54,252 nt of DNA from Pseudarthrobacter albicanus (GTDB taxonomy: Bacteria; Actinomycetota; Actinomycetes; Actinomycetales; Micrococcaceae). Every line of letters starts with the position of its first letter. Within the stretch, counting starts at the first letter, position 1. The notes under the pieces were generated by a model. That model saw only the letters and a list, made by a program, of their open reading frames with translations. It was not told where the DNA came from and did no database searches. Shown one piece after another: positions 1 to 8,440 of the stretch. The DNA lies in contig NZ_JAGPOT010000019.1 of assembly GCF_018224015.1 (NCBI RefSeq), positions 1 through 54,252 on the forward strand, read 5' to 3'. Both the position numbers and the translations under genes were made by a program.

Positions 1-112
1 CACACAGTGGAACACCACCGGCAGCAAGGCCGGCGATCCGCCATGCCCGAAACCAAAAACCGCGGCCGGCCCCGAAATCAATCAGGACCAACCGCGGATC
101 GGTGGATCAAGG

Positions 113-280
113 CTTAGCCTGTTTCTCCAGCAACATCTCGGGCTGACACCGCTGATGGCAGGTCTCGCATTCCTGCCCTCGGCGGCCTTCAGCTTCGTCG
201 GCAACATCATCAGCGGAACACTCGCAAACCGCGTCGGGCCGCGGACGCCAATCGTTCTCGGATTGATGTCCATGGTGGAC
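113..280 (+). pseudogene. Fragment of an MFS (drug-efflux-like) transporter
   Basis: A short open stretch encodes hydrophobic sequence typical of an internal part of a DHA2-type major facilitator transporter, with the pattern LGLTPLMAGLAFLPSAAF followed by a basic loop, NRVGPRTP, and the start of another membrane segment. There is no plausible start or ribosome binding site upstream, and the similarity stops near 280 as the frame runs into sequence antisense to the permease region. I read it as a relic of a lost transporter, left beside the permease/aminotransferase unit. The family assignment is by motif style only. Confidence 0.5.
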
Positions 281-343
281 GGACCCTTTTCATCCGGTGC
301 ACCCGGTCCCGCGCTGAGGCGCCGCCGTCAAACGGCAGCGGAG

Positions 344-1819
344 TCAGTCTTGGAACATTCGTTCCTTGGAATCGGCGGCTTCGGACGCTGCCCGGCGCCT
401 CTTGCTGAACTCATAGCCCACAGCGATGGCTCCGAGCAGCAGCACGGTCCCCGTCAGGCTCATCCACCATGTACTGCTGGTTCCCGGCAGCACCATGGAC
501 AGGAAGACGACGGCGAGGACGGCCAAGGCCAGCCAGGACGTGTACGGCGCACCGGGCATCCGGAATTCGACGGCGGGCAGCAGGCCCGCCTTAACCCGCT
601 GGCGGAAGCGGAGCTGGCAGGCGAAGAGCGAGGCCCACAGCAGCAGGATGCACACGGCGCAGGCACCGAGGGCCGTCTCGAAGACGGCTGCCCCGCCGAA
701 CACATAAGTCATGAGGACGCCGAGCAGGTAGAACCCGCCGATGGCGGCCAGGCTTCCGACCGGAACCCCGCTTCTGGTCATCTTGGCCGTGAAGCGCGGC
801 GCCTCACCGTTCGACGCCAGTGTGCGCAGGGCCCGGACGGAGGCGTACAAGGTCGCGTTGATGCCGGAAATGGAGGCGGTCAGGACCACGAAGTTCATCA
901 CCGAGGGGAGCCAGCCGATGTGGAGTCCGGCCAGCGCCGTGACGAAGGGCGATTCGGCCCCGCTGTACTCGCTGGTGGGCAGCAGCATGCTGAGGACCAG
1001 CACGGAGCCGAGGTAGAACACGACGATCCGGAACACGATGCTGCGGATGGCCTTGGGCATGACCGTGCGGGCGTTTTTGGCCTCGCCGGCTGCCACAGCG
1101 GCGATCTCGACACCGGAGTAGGAGAACACGACGCCCTGGCTCACGAGCACCACCGGAAGCAGCCCCTGGGTGAAGAAGCCGCCGGAGAACAGGTTGCTGA
1201 CGCTGGCCTGGGTGTCGAGGCCCATCGGACCGCCGAAGAACACGATGATGAGGCCCGCGGCCAGGAACAGGACGATCGCGATGACCTTGATGAGGCTTGC
1301 CCCGACCTCGATGAAGCCGAACATCCGTGCGGAGAAGAGGTTGGATCCGACGATCACGAGCCAGGCCACGAGGGCCGGGATCCAGCCGTCCAGGTGCGGC
1401 CACCAGTACTGTACGTAGATGGCCACCGCGGTGACCTCGACGACGCCGAGCAGACCGCCCAGGGTCACCATGACCCAGCCGGTCGTGTGGGCGAGCCTGT
1501 GGCCGAAGAACTCGCGGGCGTAGGACACGAAGGATCCGGTGGTGGGCCGGTGCATGACGAGCTCGCCGATGGCGCGCATCAGCAGATAGGCGACGACGCC
1601 GGTGACGGCGTACGCGATCAGCAGGGCCGGCCCGGCGGCCTGCAGTCGGGATCCGAGGCCCAGGAACAGTCCGGTGCCGATGGCGCCGCCCAGGGAGATC
1701 ATCTGGATCTGGAAGTTGGACATGGTCTTGCGGTAGCCGTCGTCGCCGGCCTCAACATAGGCAGCCGAAGGCTGCCCCGGGGTCGTGACGTCTTCGGCAC
1801 GATCTTGGGTAATTGTCAT
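344..1819 (-). CDS. Amino acid permease, APC superfamily (AAT family)
   Basis: The 491-residue product has about twelve hydrophobic segments and the N-terminal APC signature (MISLGGAIGTGLFLGLG near residues 40-56, then AGPALLIAYAVTG), typical of proton-driven amino acid importers such as GabP, AnsP or CycA. The central FSYSGVEIAAVAAGEAKN segment is also characteristic. It starts nine bases after the stop of the upstream aminotransferase, so the two are probably cotranscribed, and the substrate is likely an amino acid that this enzyme transaminates. The substrate cannot be told from sequence. A GGAAA-like Shine-Dalgarno lies just before the ATG. Confidence 0.9.
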   Translation of the reverse strand: MTITQDRAEDVTTPGQPSAAYVEAGDDGYRKTMSNFQIQMISLGGAIGTGLFLGLGSRLQAAGPALLIAYAVTGVVAYLLMRAIGELVMHRPTTGSFVSYAREFFGHRLAHTTGWVMVTLGGLLGVVEVTAVAIYVQYWWPHLDGWIPALVAWLVIVGSNLFSARMFGFIEVGASLIKVIAIVLFLAAGLIIVFFGGPMGLDTQASVSNLFSGGFFTQGLLPVVLVSQGVVFSYSGVEIAAVAAGEAKNARTVMPKAIRSIVFRIVVFYLGSVLVLSMLLPTSEYSGAESPFVTALAGLHIGWLPSVMNFVVLTASISGINATLYASVRALRTLASNGEAPRFTAKMTRSGVPVGSLAAIGGFYLLGVLMTYVFGGAAVFETALGACAVCILLLWASLFACQLRFRQRVKAGLLPAVEFRMPGAPYTSWLALAVLAVVFLSMVLPGTSSTWWMSLTGTVLLLGAIAVGYEFSKRRRAASEAADSKERMFQD

Positions 1820-1828
1820 GATGGTTTC

Positions 1829-3157
1829 CTAGCCGGCGATCGGCGTTGCTTGTGCGCCGACGGACGATGCCGCTGCGGCTGCTTCGGTGAAGACTTCGCC
1901 AAGAATGGTGGCGCCCTTGCGGATGTCCTCGAGGGGTGGCAGGCAGAAGGACATCCGCAGTTCGCTGCGTCCGTTTCCGTCCGTGTAAAAGGCCGTCCCG
2001 GGAACGTAGACGACGCCGCGCTCGATGCACTCGTAGACCAGCGCTTCAGTGTCGACGCCCTCGGGGAGTTTGACCCAGAGGTAGAACCCTCCCGTGGGCC
2101 GGTTCCAGGTGGTGCCGGCCGGCATGACCTGTTCCAGCGTCTCGACGAGGGCCTCGAACTTTTCCTTGTAGATGCCGCGGTATTCGCTCAGCTTGGACTC
2201 CCAGGCCGCATCGTCTAGATAGGCGCTGATGAGCTGCTGCGAGAAGACCGACGGGTTCAGCTGGGATGTCTCGCTGGCGTTGACGAGGTGGCCGTAGAGC
2301 GAGGCGGGCGGCAGGACCCAGCCCACACGCAGCCCCGGGGCGATCATCTTGGAGAAGGAGCCGAAGTAGAGGGTGATGTCCTCGAATCCGGGCTGGATGG
2401 CGCGCATGGTCCCGCCGTCGAAGCCGAGCAGCCCGTAGGGGTTGTCCTCGAAGATCAGCAGATCGTTGCTGCGGCACAATTCCCCCACCTGCAGGCGGCG
2501 CTCCGCGGAGAGGTTGACGCCGCCCGGGTTCTGGAAGTTGGGGATCGTGTAGAGGCCCTTGGCGGTCTTGCCGGCGGCCCGGACTTCGCCGATCAGGCGC
2601 TCAAGTTCCGCCGGGATGAGACCGTCGGCGTCCATGGGCACGTGCACGATTTCGGCCTCGTAGCTCGTGAAGACGGCCATGCCGCCGGCGTAGGATGGCG
2701 CCTCGGCAAAGATGACGTCGCCGGGGTTGACCAGAACCCTGGCGGCGACATCGAGTGCCTGCTGGCTGCCGGACGTGACGAGGACCTGGTTGGGGTCGGC
2801 GGTGATGCCTTCGAGGGCCATGAGCCCGGTGATGTGCTCGCGCAGTTCCGGAATGCCGTCGCTGGCCCCGTACTGGAAAGACCGCTGCCCGCTCTCGACA
2901 AGGATGCACCGGGCTGCCTCCGCGATCCGGTCGAACGGCAGGGCGCCGAGGTAGGGGGCGCCGTTGGCGAAGGAAATTATGCCGGGTCGCTGGGCGGCCC
3001 GGAACACCTTGCGGACTTCGGAGGGGCGGGCGGCCAAGGTGCGGCGCGCGAGGTGTTGCTGTGCGGAGAAGGGCTCGGCGGCGCAGGCAGCTGCGGGGGC
3101 GGGCGCCGCGCCTGCGGAAGATTCCACGGAAATAGACATGGGGTTCCTTTCAGCCAT
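1829..3157 (-). CDS. PLP-dependent aminotransferase, class I/II fold
   Basis: The product (442 residues from ATG 3157, 436 from ATG 3139) is a fold-type I aminotransferase of the MocR-like/2-aminoadipate group without an HTH domain. Visible marks are YGASDGIPELREHI, the substrate-loop IPNFQNPGGVNLS, FEDNPYGLL, and the PLP lysine in YFGSFSKMIAPGLRVGW. Both candidate ATGs have an AAGGA-type ribosome binding site, so the start is not settled. It is the first gene of a unit with the amino acid permease, which suggests import followed by transamination of one amino acid. The exact substrate is not recognisable. Confidence 0.9.
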   Translation of the reverse strand: MAERNPMSISVESSAGAAPAPAAACAAEPFSAQQHLARRTLAARPSEVRKVFRAAQRPGIISFANGAPYLGALPFDRIAEAARCILVESGQRSFQYGASDGIPELREHITGLMALEGITADPNQVLVTSGSQQALDVAARVLVNPGDVIFAEAPSYAGGMAVFTSYEAEIVHVPMDADGLIPAELERLIGEVRAAGKTAKGLYTIPNFQNPGGVNLSAERRLQVGELCRSNDLLIFEDNPYGLLGFDGGTMRAIQPGFEDITLYFGSFSKMIAPGLRVGWVLPPASLYGHLVNASETSQLNPSVFSQQLISAYLDDAAWESKLSEYRGIYKEKFEALVETLEQVMPAGTTWNRPTGGFYLWVKLPEGVDTEALVYECIERGVVYVPGTAFYTDGNGRSELRMSFCLPPLEDIRKGATILGEVFTEAAAAASSVGAQATPIAG

Positions 3158-3799
3158 GAGTATCCTTCTATCATCCGGCGACTGTCCCATTCTGACTAAG
3201 ACCAATTTCAGAGGATTTTCATGCCTTAGAGGTATGGCACTCCACCAGAGGAATCCCGCACTCACCGGTGCCGACTCCGCGGGACAATCCGCAGAAGGTC
3301 GTCCGCGACCTCAGGCGCAAACCCGTCGGCGGCGCTGTCACACAAATTGCGTACTTCTTGTATCCAGGGCATGTCGGATGGGTTTGTCGTAGCGGTCGGC
3401 ACGGCGGGCCGGATGCCGGAACTCGACTCAAGGTCGAGGAGAGGGCTTCCCGGCAGAAATACCAACGGATACAAGCAAGGCTCAACTTGAGGTTGTCCCT
3501 GCCCCAGACTCAAAGCCACCGGTTCCCCAAGTTGCACTCCGGACCCTCGTGCCCAGCGGCTGGTCCCCTATCGGAACGACACCCAAAGTCCAACAGCAGC
3601 GGACTGCACCAACAAAGGGTGAAGAAGCACGGAAACGCCTATCGGGAGAGAACCAGGAAACTGGCCGGCGCCGCACGCTCCCCCATCCCGATACGAGTCA
3701 TGTAGCTCGAACCCTACGCCGCCATGAAGGCGTAACAAGCCAACAACAGCCGCGCAACCCAAGGAAAGAGGGATCCAGCCAGAACATACGGCCACCCAC
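3158..3799. other. Intergenic stretch without a recognisable gene
   Basis: Between the aminotransferase start and the terminator at 3800 I find no convincing coding region on either strand. The overlapping short frames lack domains and ribosome binding sites. The first 100 bases must hold the promoter of the aminotransferase-permease unit, but no clear -35/-10 pair stands out. A minus-strand frame ending near 3262 has protein-like composition at its end (EVADDLLRIV) and could be an eroded gene tail. Confidence 0.5.
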
Positions 3800-3822
3800 A
3801 AAAAAGGGCCCCGAAGGGGCCC
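3800..3822 (-). terminator. Rho-independent terminator, probably the ancestral terminator of tRNA-Leu
   Basis: On the minus strand a perfect 7-bp stem (GGGCCCC, TTC loop, GGGGCCC) is followed directly by six T residues. No minus-strand gene now ends here. Before the islands inserted, tRNA-Leu(CAA), also on the minus strand, would have ended about 60 bp upstream of this site, so the hairpin was probably its terminator and has been separated from it by 20 kb. Confidence 0.7.
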
Positions 3823-3862
3823 ATAAAGGGAGATTTGTCCACAGTCAGCGGCCCAAAAGCCT

Positions 3863-3902
3863 CTGACCTGCGGAAACACTGTGCCCGAGGTGGGACTCGA
3901 AC
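3863..3902 (-). repeat. Attachment-site copy 1: outer end of the tRNA-Leu island array
   Basis: These 40 bases are identical to 23904-23943, which carries the last 21 bases of tRNA-Leu(CAA) and 19 bases of its downstream flank. The tRNA body is absent after 3902, where other sequence begins. This is the pattern left by site-specific integration at a tRNA 3' end and marks the distal junction of the island array. Confidence 0.85.
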
Positions 3903-3991
3903 TGCATTCCCGCCCTTGCAAGCACTGGGAAGTCCCGAAAACATCCCCAATCCGAGCCAGTCCGACCGATGTACGACCCGTTCGGAAGCCT

Positions 3992-4016
3992 AGGGTGTGC
4001 ACATTGTGCACACCCT
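3992..4016. repeat. Perfect palindrome in the island-end module
   Basis: Arms AGGGTGTGCACA and TGTGCACACCCT flank a single central T, giving 12-bp perfect arms about 90 bp inside attachment copy 1. Near-identical architecture occurs beside attachment copies 2 and 3. With almost no loop it is better read as a protein-binding site than as a terminator. The function is inferred; a recombination-accessory (arm or excisionase) site is one possibility. Confidence 0.6.
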
Positions 4017-4086
4017 TCTTCCCGCCCCTTGAACCTCGGTATCCGGGCAAGACGACTGCCGATACGGACCGCTCCGAGTCGCTTCG

Positions 4087-4298
4087 TCAGGCGATCTGGA
4101 TTCGTTCGTCACCGAGTTCAACCTCAACACGCAGCCGGCCACCGACCTCCTCGCCGTACATTCGCAAGGTGTCGACCCGGGCACGATAAATGTCACCTTG
4201 TTCGATGCGGGACACCCTGTTCTGGCTGACATTCAAACGCCCGGCCAGCTCGACCTGCGTCAGCTCCGAGGACCCCCGGAGCTCCCGAAGCCGGTAGT
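4087..4298 (-). pseudogene. C-terminal half of a HigA-like XRE antitoxin, split by the IS21 element
   Basis: On the minus strand this reads YRLRELRGSSELTQVELAG, then LNVSQNRVSRIEQGDI, and ends GDERIQIA, closely matching residues 32-101 of the intact antitoxin at 9615-9920. Its N-terminal half lies at 6852-6955 on the other side of the IS. The HTH core is present but has no start. The gene was interrupted by the IS21 insertion, and the N-terminal part also seems to be one base short relative to the intact copy, so it may have been broken before the insertion. Confidence 0.8.
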
Positions 4299-4559
4299 TG
4301 TGTGTGATCGACTATCTGTAGGCCGTTTCAGCCAAGAATTTGAGCCAAGTTGGTGGCTCGTTTCAGGCCAAAAGAGCGGTAAGAATCAGGCCAGTCTTTT
4401 CTCCTGAAAATCGCTGTTTCGGGGCTGGTTTGGAGATAGAGATCACCCGGTGGTTCGGGCCCTGCCTAGAGTGTCAGGGACATGGGCCCGCCACCCCCAG
4501 ATAGGTTCCTTACGGCGCTGCCATTGCGAAGCGTGTGCGCCGGAAGGGCTGGAAAGCAG

Positions 4560-6038
4560 ATGACGGTACCCATGTCCGTTCAAGAAAATATCAGAAGACT
4601 GGATTCCCGGGGAGTCCCAGTGCGTGAGATCGCCCGCACGTTGGGCGTCAGCCGGGCATCGGTGGCCAAGTACGCCGAGCAGGAAGACTTCTCCCCGGCA
4701 CCGCCGGCACCCTTGGCCAGACCCGGGGCCTCGGTGCTGACCGGGTTCGAGCACATCATTGAGCGGTGGCTGGGCGAGGACCAACGGCGGCCGCGGAAGC
4801 AGCGGCATACGGCCAAGCGGATCTTTGACCGGCTCGTGGATGAGCATGGTTTCACCGGCACGTATTCTCCGGTGCAACGCCACGTGAAGAAGTGGACGGC
4901 CCGGAACCGGCAGGCCGGGGAGGGCTTCACCGAACTGGTTTGGCCGGCGGGCACGGTACAGGTCGACTTCGGGCAGGCCGAGGCGATCATTGCCGGGATC
5001 CGGCAGGTCCTGCACATCTTCGTGGTGAGCTTCCCGTTCTCGAACATGCGCTTCGTGCAGGGGTACCGGGGTGAGACCGCCGAATGTGTCTGCCACGGGC
5101 TGCGCAGGGTGTTTGAACATATCGGGGCCGTGCCACGGCATATGGTCTTTGACAATGCCACGGGCATTGGACGCCGGGTCGGGACCAAGGTCGTGGAGAC
5201 GAAGCTGTTTGGCGCGTTCAAGCTGCACTACCGGGCAGAATCCCGCTACTGCAACCCGTACTCGGGCCATGAGAAGGGGAACGTGGAGAACGCGGTCGGA
5301 TTCCTGCGCCGCAATTTCATGGTCCCCGAGCCCGAGGCAGCCACGTTGGCAGGCCTCAACGAGGTTCTGCTGGCGCGGTGCGACGCCCTGGCCAGCACCA
5401 CGCACTATCGCAAGGGCCTGCCGTTGGGTGAACTGTTCACCCAAGACGTGGCGGCGTCCCTGGAGTTGCCGGGGGTCGGATTCGACCCGGTCCGCTACGA
5501 ATCCCGGAAGGCTGATAAGACCGGGAACCTGCTCATTGACGGGAACACCTACGCCGCCGGGCCTGCCTTCCACAGTCGGAGCCTCACCGTCGGATTGCGC
5601 CACGACGTCATCGAGATCCTTGACGAGCATTCCGAACCGATACGGTCCTTCCCGCGGGCTTTCGGCCGGCAAACCGAGACGATCTTCGAACCGGCTTCCT
5701 TGGTCCCGTTGTTGGTGACCAAACCCGGTGCGTGGTCCCATTCCCCGCTTCGCGCCCTGGTCACCGATCCGGTGCGCGACTGGCTGGATCAAGCCACTGC
5801 CACTGACCGGCGGCGCCTGCTCAACGCGGTGGATGCTGCGTCCGGATCCGCCGGCTTCGATGCCGCAATGCAGGCTGCCGACACCCTGATCCGACGCGGG
5901 GACCAACCTGACATGGCAGCCCTGGGCATGCTCGCCCGCCGAATGGCCCACGGCACCGAACCGGCCGCCGCCAACGTCGATCTGAGCGTCTATGACACCT
6001 TCACCACCCTGAACACCACCACCGGAGAAGTCGCATGA
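4560..6038 (+). CDS. istA: IS21 transposase IstA
   Basis: The product is 492 residues from ATG 4560, chosen because GGAAAG precedes it; the frame opens further upstream at 4482 without a ribosome binding site. The N-terminus has an HTH (GVPVREIARTLGVSRASVAKY). The rve-type DDE core has the Asp in VQVDFGQAE, the second Asp in MVFDNATGIGRR, and the Glu in GNVENAVGFLRRNF. This is the catalytic subunit of IS21 transposition, acting with IstB. The stop overlaps the istB start as ATGA, which indicates translational coupling. Confidence 0.95.
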   Translation: MTVPMSVQENIRRLDSRGVPVREIARTLGVSRASVAKYAEQEDFSPAPPAPLARPGASVLTGFEHIIERWLGEDQRRPRKQRHTAKRIFDRLVDEHGFTGTYSPVQRHVKKWTARNRQAGEGFTELVWPAGTVQVDFGQAEAIIAGIRQVLHIFVVSFPFSNMRFVQGYRGETAECVCHGLRRVFEHIGAVPRHMVFDNATGIGRRVGTKVVETKLFGAFKLHYRAESRYCNPYSGHEKGNVENAVGFLRRNFMVPEPEAATLAGLNEVLLARCDALASTTHYRKGLPLGELFTQDVAASLELPGVGFDPVRYESRKADKTGNLLIDGNTYAAGPAFHSRSLTVGLRHDVIEILDEHSEPIRSFPRAFGRQTETIFEPASLVPLLVTKPGAWSHSPLRALVTDPVRDWLDQATATDRRRLLNAVDAASGSAGFDAAMQAADTLIRRGDQPDMAALGMLARRMAHGTEPAAANVDLSVYDTFTTLNTTTGEVA

Positions 6039-6766
6039 ACCCGATCACCGTCCAAGACATCCTCGACGCGGGCAAGCATGCCTCCCTGACCGGCAGCGTC
6101 TTAACCGAATGGGCAGAGAAGGGCACCCCGAAACAACGCGAATACCTCCACGGGGTCCTGCTGGCCGAACACGAATCCCGGCAGGAATCACGACGCCAGC
6201 GGCTGCTGAAATCCGCGAGGCTACCGGCCATGAAAACACTCACGGGGTTCGACTACACCAGTGTCAGGTTCCCCGAGGACTACGGACGCGAGGCCCTCGA
6301 ATCCCTGGAGTTCATCAACCGGGCCCAGGACCTGGTCCTCTACGGGGACGTCGGCACCGGAAAGACCCACATGGCCACCGCCCTCGTGGCAGCCGCCTGT
6401 CGGCAGGGCATCCAAGCCAGGTTCTTCACCACCTCCGCCCTGGTCATGATGTTGCGGCGGGCCAAGGACGAAGACCGGCTGGACAAGGAGCTCGCGTCCC
6501 TAGCCAAAAACCAGCTCCTGGCCATCGACGAGCTAGGCTATTTGCCGATCGACACCGAGGGTGCACGGCTGCTGTTCCAGGTCATCGCCGACGGGTATGA
6601 AAAACGCAGCCTGATCATCACCACAAATTTGGAGTTCTCCCGCTGGGGAACGGTGTTCGGGGATGACAACATGGCCGCGGCCGTCATCGACCGGCTGGTC
6701 CACCACGGACGGCTGTTGCAGTTCCGTGGCGAGTCCTACCGGGTCAAGAACGCCCTCATGAAATAG
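6035..6766 (+). CDS. istB: IS21 helper ATPase IstB
   Basis: The 243-residue AAA+ ATPase is DnaC-like, with Walker A GDVGTGKTHMATAL near residue 107, Walker B LLAIDELGYLPID near 165, and a C-terminal arginine-rich FSRWGTVFGDDNMAAAVIDRL segment typical of IstB. IstB loads on target DNA and activates IstA. Length and motifs are normal and there is no frameshift. It is coupled to istA by a four-base overlap. Confidence 0.96.
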   Translation: MNPITVQDILDAGKHASLTGSVLTEWAEKGTPKQREYLHGVLLAEHESRQESRRQRLLKSARLPAMKTLTGFDYTSVRFPEDYGREALESLEFINRAQDLVLYGDVGTGKTHMATALVAAACRQGIQARFFTTSALVMMLRRAKDEDRLDKELASLAKNQLLAIDELGYLPIDTEGARLLFQVIADGYEKRSLIITTNLEFSRWGTVFGDDNMAAAVIDRLVHHGRLLQFRGESYRVKNALMK

Positions 6767-6851
6767 GCAAGCCGCCGGAATGGCCTGAAAGCGTGCCCAG
6801 GTGGCCTAATTCTTAGCGCTGAAATGGCCTACTTAAAGTTGACGAAACACA

Positions 6852-6955
6852 CCGGTAGTCCCGGCCCCCCACACAATGCGCTTCTTATGGGCGTCCACAG
6901 CAACGCGGTCAACAGGCCGCTTGGCCAAGAGTCCGTCTAATGATTTCGCCGTCAC
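6852..6955 (-). pseudogene. N-terminal half of the IS-disrupted HigA-like antitoxin
   Basis: From GTG 6955, preceded by GGAGG, the minus strand reads VTAKSLDGLLAKRPVDRVAV then DAHKKRIV, matching the start of the intact antitoxin at 9920 (AKSMEELLAKRPVDQAAV). The reading frame then departs from the intact copy, consistent with one base missing before the IS target site. Its stop-side partner is 4087-4298. Confidence 0.75.
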
Positions 6956-7086
6956 GACGCCTCCTTCAACAACCCAGCGTCGTGGCGCAGCACGAAGTCC
7001 AAGCCAGCACTGACATCACGACCGCGGCCGTGACGATGACGGTCCAACTCGGGCCCTTGACGGACCACGTCCGGTTTGAAGGTGTG
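6952..7086 (-). pseudogene. Gene tail coupled to the broken antitoxin, function unknown
   Basis: A minus-strand frame reads RQGPELDRHRHGRGRD then VSAGLDFVLRHDAGLLKEAS and stops in a GTGA overlap with the antitoxin start. A related but frameshifted tail (DVQRHRHRQEINAGL, then DFVMSHDAGLLKRLEDV) lies at 10449-10549, upstream of the HigBA pair. Two copies in the same context suggest a real ancestral gene. Only the C-terminus survives and I do not recognise the family. Confidence 0.4.
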
Positions 7087-7219
7087 CGCGCCTCGTCAGC
7101 CAACTGACCCGCTCGGGCGGACGCTGTCTTCTGGACAGGGCCGGTTCATATCCATGCCCGATAGTACCAACGCATCACCAAACGTAGTTCGTTGACGGAT
7201 AAGTTCGACAGGCCACCGC

Positions 7220-7241
7220 TGTCACCATTCGGTGACATAAT
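7220..7241. promoter_or_regulatory. Palindromic operator with overlapping -10 of the HTH/nucleotidyltransferase pair
   Basis: TGTCACC and GGTGACA (7220-7226, 7231-7237) form perfect 7-bp arms around ATTC. A -10-like CATAAT (7236-7241) overlaps the right arm. The start of the HTH gene follows 21 bases later. This is the expected layout of an autorepressed toxin-antitoxin promoter. That the HTH protein binds here is inference. Confidence 0.6.
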
Positions 7242-7262
7242 GGAATATGTGAAGGAGGTCGT

Positions 7263-7883
7263 TTGACGAACATGACCAGCATCGACACGCCTGCGGCCGC
7301 CGGCGCGATCATCCGCGCGCGCCGCCAGGAGCGTGGCCTTTCGCAACAGTCGCTCGCGGAGGCGAGTGGTGTTTCACGGAAGTTCATCGTTGGTCTCGAA
7401 GCCGGCCACGAGCGGGCCGAACTCGGCAAGACCATGGCCGTCTTCCGCACCCTTGGGCTGTCGCTGACTGCCGCCGACCCCATGCCCCGCGGAAGCGACT
7501 ACGACCCGGCACGGCGGGATTACGCCGAAACCTTCACCCAGCTGATCGGCTCACGGGACTTCGAGTTCGCCATAAAGATGCTCGCCGACTACGCCACTGC
7601 ATCCCTCAAAGCCGGAAGACCGCTACTCCAGCGCAGCCCCCGGATCAAGGAACCGCATTGGTCCGCAGCCCTGGCCGGCATCACCAACTACACCGCACAC
7701 CGGCTAGGGCAACCCGCCCCGCCTTGGACCAGACGCGTCAAAGCCCTCAATGAGGCATGGATGCCGGGAGAGTCCTACCGGAGCATCCGGGAACCCATGA
7801 AGAAACTCACCGTCTCCGAAACACCAGCCGAACTCGCCGCCATGAACGTGTTCATCCGCGAACGCAGCCTGGCCACCGCATGA
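7263..7883 (+). CDS. XRE-family HTH protein, putative antitoxin partner of a nucleotidyltransferase
   Basis: The product is 206 residues. Residues 13-70 form an XRE helix-turn-helix (IIRARRQERGLSQQSLAEAS, GVSRKFIVGLEAGH). The C-terminal half is an uncharacterised helical region. The start is probably TTG 7263, four bases after AAGGAGG; ATG 7272 is an alternative with spacing of 13. The stop overlaps the next start as ATGA, so the two proteins are coupled. A DNA-binding protein followed by a GGxAL/DxD nucleotidyltransferase fits AbiEi/AbiEii-like or MNT-type toxin-antitoxin modules, and a palindrome sits over the promoter. The role as antitoxin is inferred from this arrangement. Confidence 0.8.
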   Translation: MTNMTSIDTPAAAGAIIRARRQERGLSQQSLAEASGVSRKFIVGLEAGHERAELGKTMAVFRTLGLSLTAADPMPRGSDYDPARRDYAETFTQLIGSRDFEFAIKMLADYATASLKAGRPLLQRSPRIKEPHWSAALAGITNYTAHRLGQPAPPWTRRVKALNEAWMPGESYRSIREPMKKLTVSETPAELAAMNVFIRERSLATA

Positions 7884-8440
7884 GCGGCGGAGAACTCACC
7901 GCTGATCAAATCCGCGCGCTCCTCCACGAACTCGGCCGACGCCTGAAGGTCCGCGGCATCCACGGTGACATCAAACTCGTCGGAGGCGCCGCGCTCATCC
8001 TGCAAGGAATCGGCAACCGCCCCACAGCCGACATCGACGCCAGCTACGCCGACCCAACCACCGTCAACACGATCGTCACCGAGATGGCAGCGCACTATGA
8101 CCTCGCGCCCGATTGGCTGAACTCCAACGCAGCAGCGTTTGTCCCGGACAACGCCACCTGGGTGAACCTGGAACAACTGGACGGGTTAACCATCGAGGCC
8201 GCGGATACCGAAACGCTTCTGGCAATGAAAATCGCCGCCGAACGCGACAAAGACACCCTCGACATCGCCCGCCTCCTCCGCAAGCTCAACATCACCAACG
8301 CCAACGACGCCGTCGACCTCGCCTACGACAAATACGGCGACCACTCCATCCCCCTGGCCGCAGGCCGGGACAACTACCTCATCGTCGTCGACGACGCACT
8401 CGACGCAGCCACCGCGCTCAAGCCCGAGGCCGAGGAATGA
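7880..8440 (+). CDS. Nucleotidyltransferase-fold protein, AbiEii/DUF6036-like putative toxin
   Basis: The product is 186 residues. The minimal nucleotidyltransferase signature is clear: KLVGGAALILQGIGNRPTAD then IDASY (GG, then DxD near residues 37-57), followed by LAMKIAAERDKDTLDIARLL, the helix and Asp pattern usual in AbiEii-type enzymes. Such toxins transfer nucleotides to tRNA or protein targets and are held by a cognate DNA-binding partner. The gene overlaps the HTH gene by four bases. Length is normal for the small cytosolic MNT-like group. The substrate is unknown. Confidence 0.82.
   Translation: MSGGELTADQIRALLHELGRRLKVRGIHGDIKLVGGAALILQGIGNRPTADIDASYADPTTVNTIVTEMAAHYDLAPDWLNSNAAAFVPDNATWVNLEQLDGLTIEAADTETLLAMKIAAERDKDTLDIARLLRKLNITNANDAVDLAYDKYGDHSIPLAAGRDNYLIVVDDALDAATALKPEAEE

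Larger units (their letters stand above)
4299..6851 (+). mobile_element. Complete IS21-family insertion sequence
   Basis: The element carries istA and istB overlapping by four bases. The outer ends form imperfect inverted repeats: the left end begins TGTGTGTGATCGAC and includes GTAGGCCGTTTCAG, and the complement of the right end begins TGTGTTTCGTCAAC and includes GTAGGCCATTTCAG. About 25 of the first 35 positions match. An 8-bp direct repeat CCGGTAGT lies immediately outside at 4291-4298 and 6852-6859, a target duplication of the size usual for IS21. Both genes are open, so the element looks recent and potentially active. It sits inside an antitoxin gene. Confidence 0.93.

Noticed and set aside
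155..2218. A 687-codon plus-strand frame over the permease and aminotransferase
   Set aside because: It is antisense to two genes with clear domains, its composition is Gly/Glu/His-rich as expected of a mirror frame, and only its first 40 codons (MFS fragment) have protein-like sequence.
3880..3960. A possible second tRNA-Leu at the attachment copies
   Set aside because: Only the 3' 21 bases match. Anticodon arm, D-arm and 5' acceptor strand are absent at 3880, 9420 and 12377.
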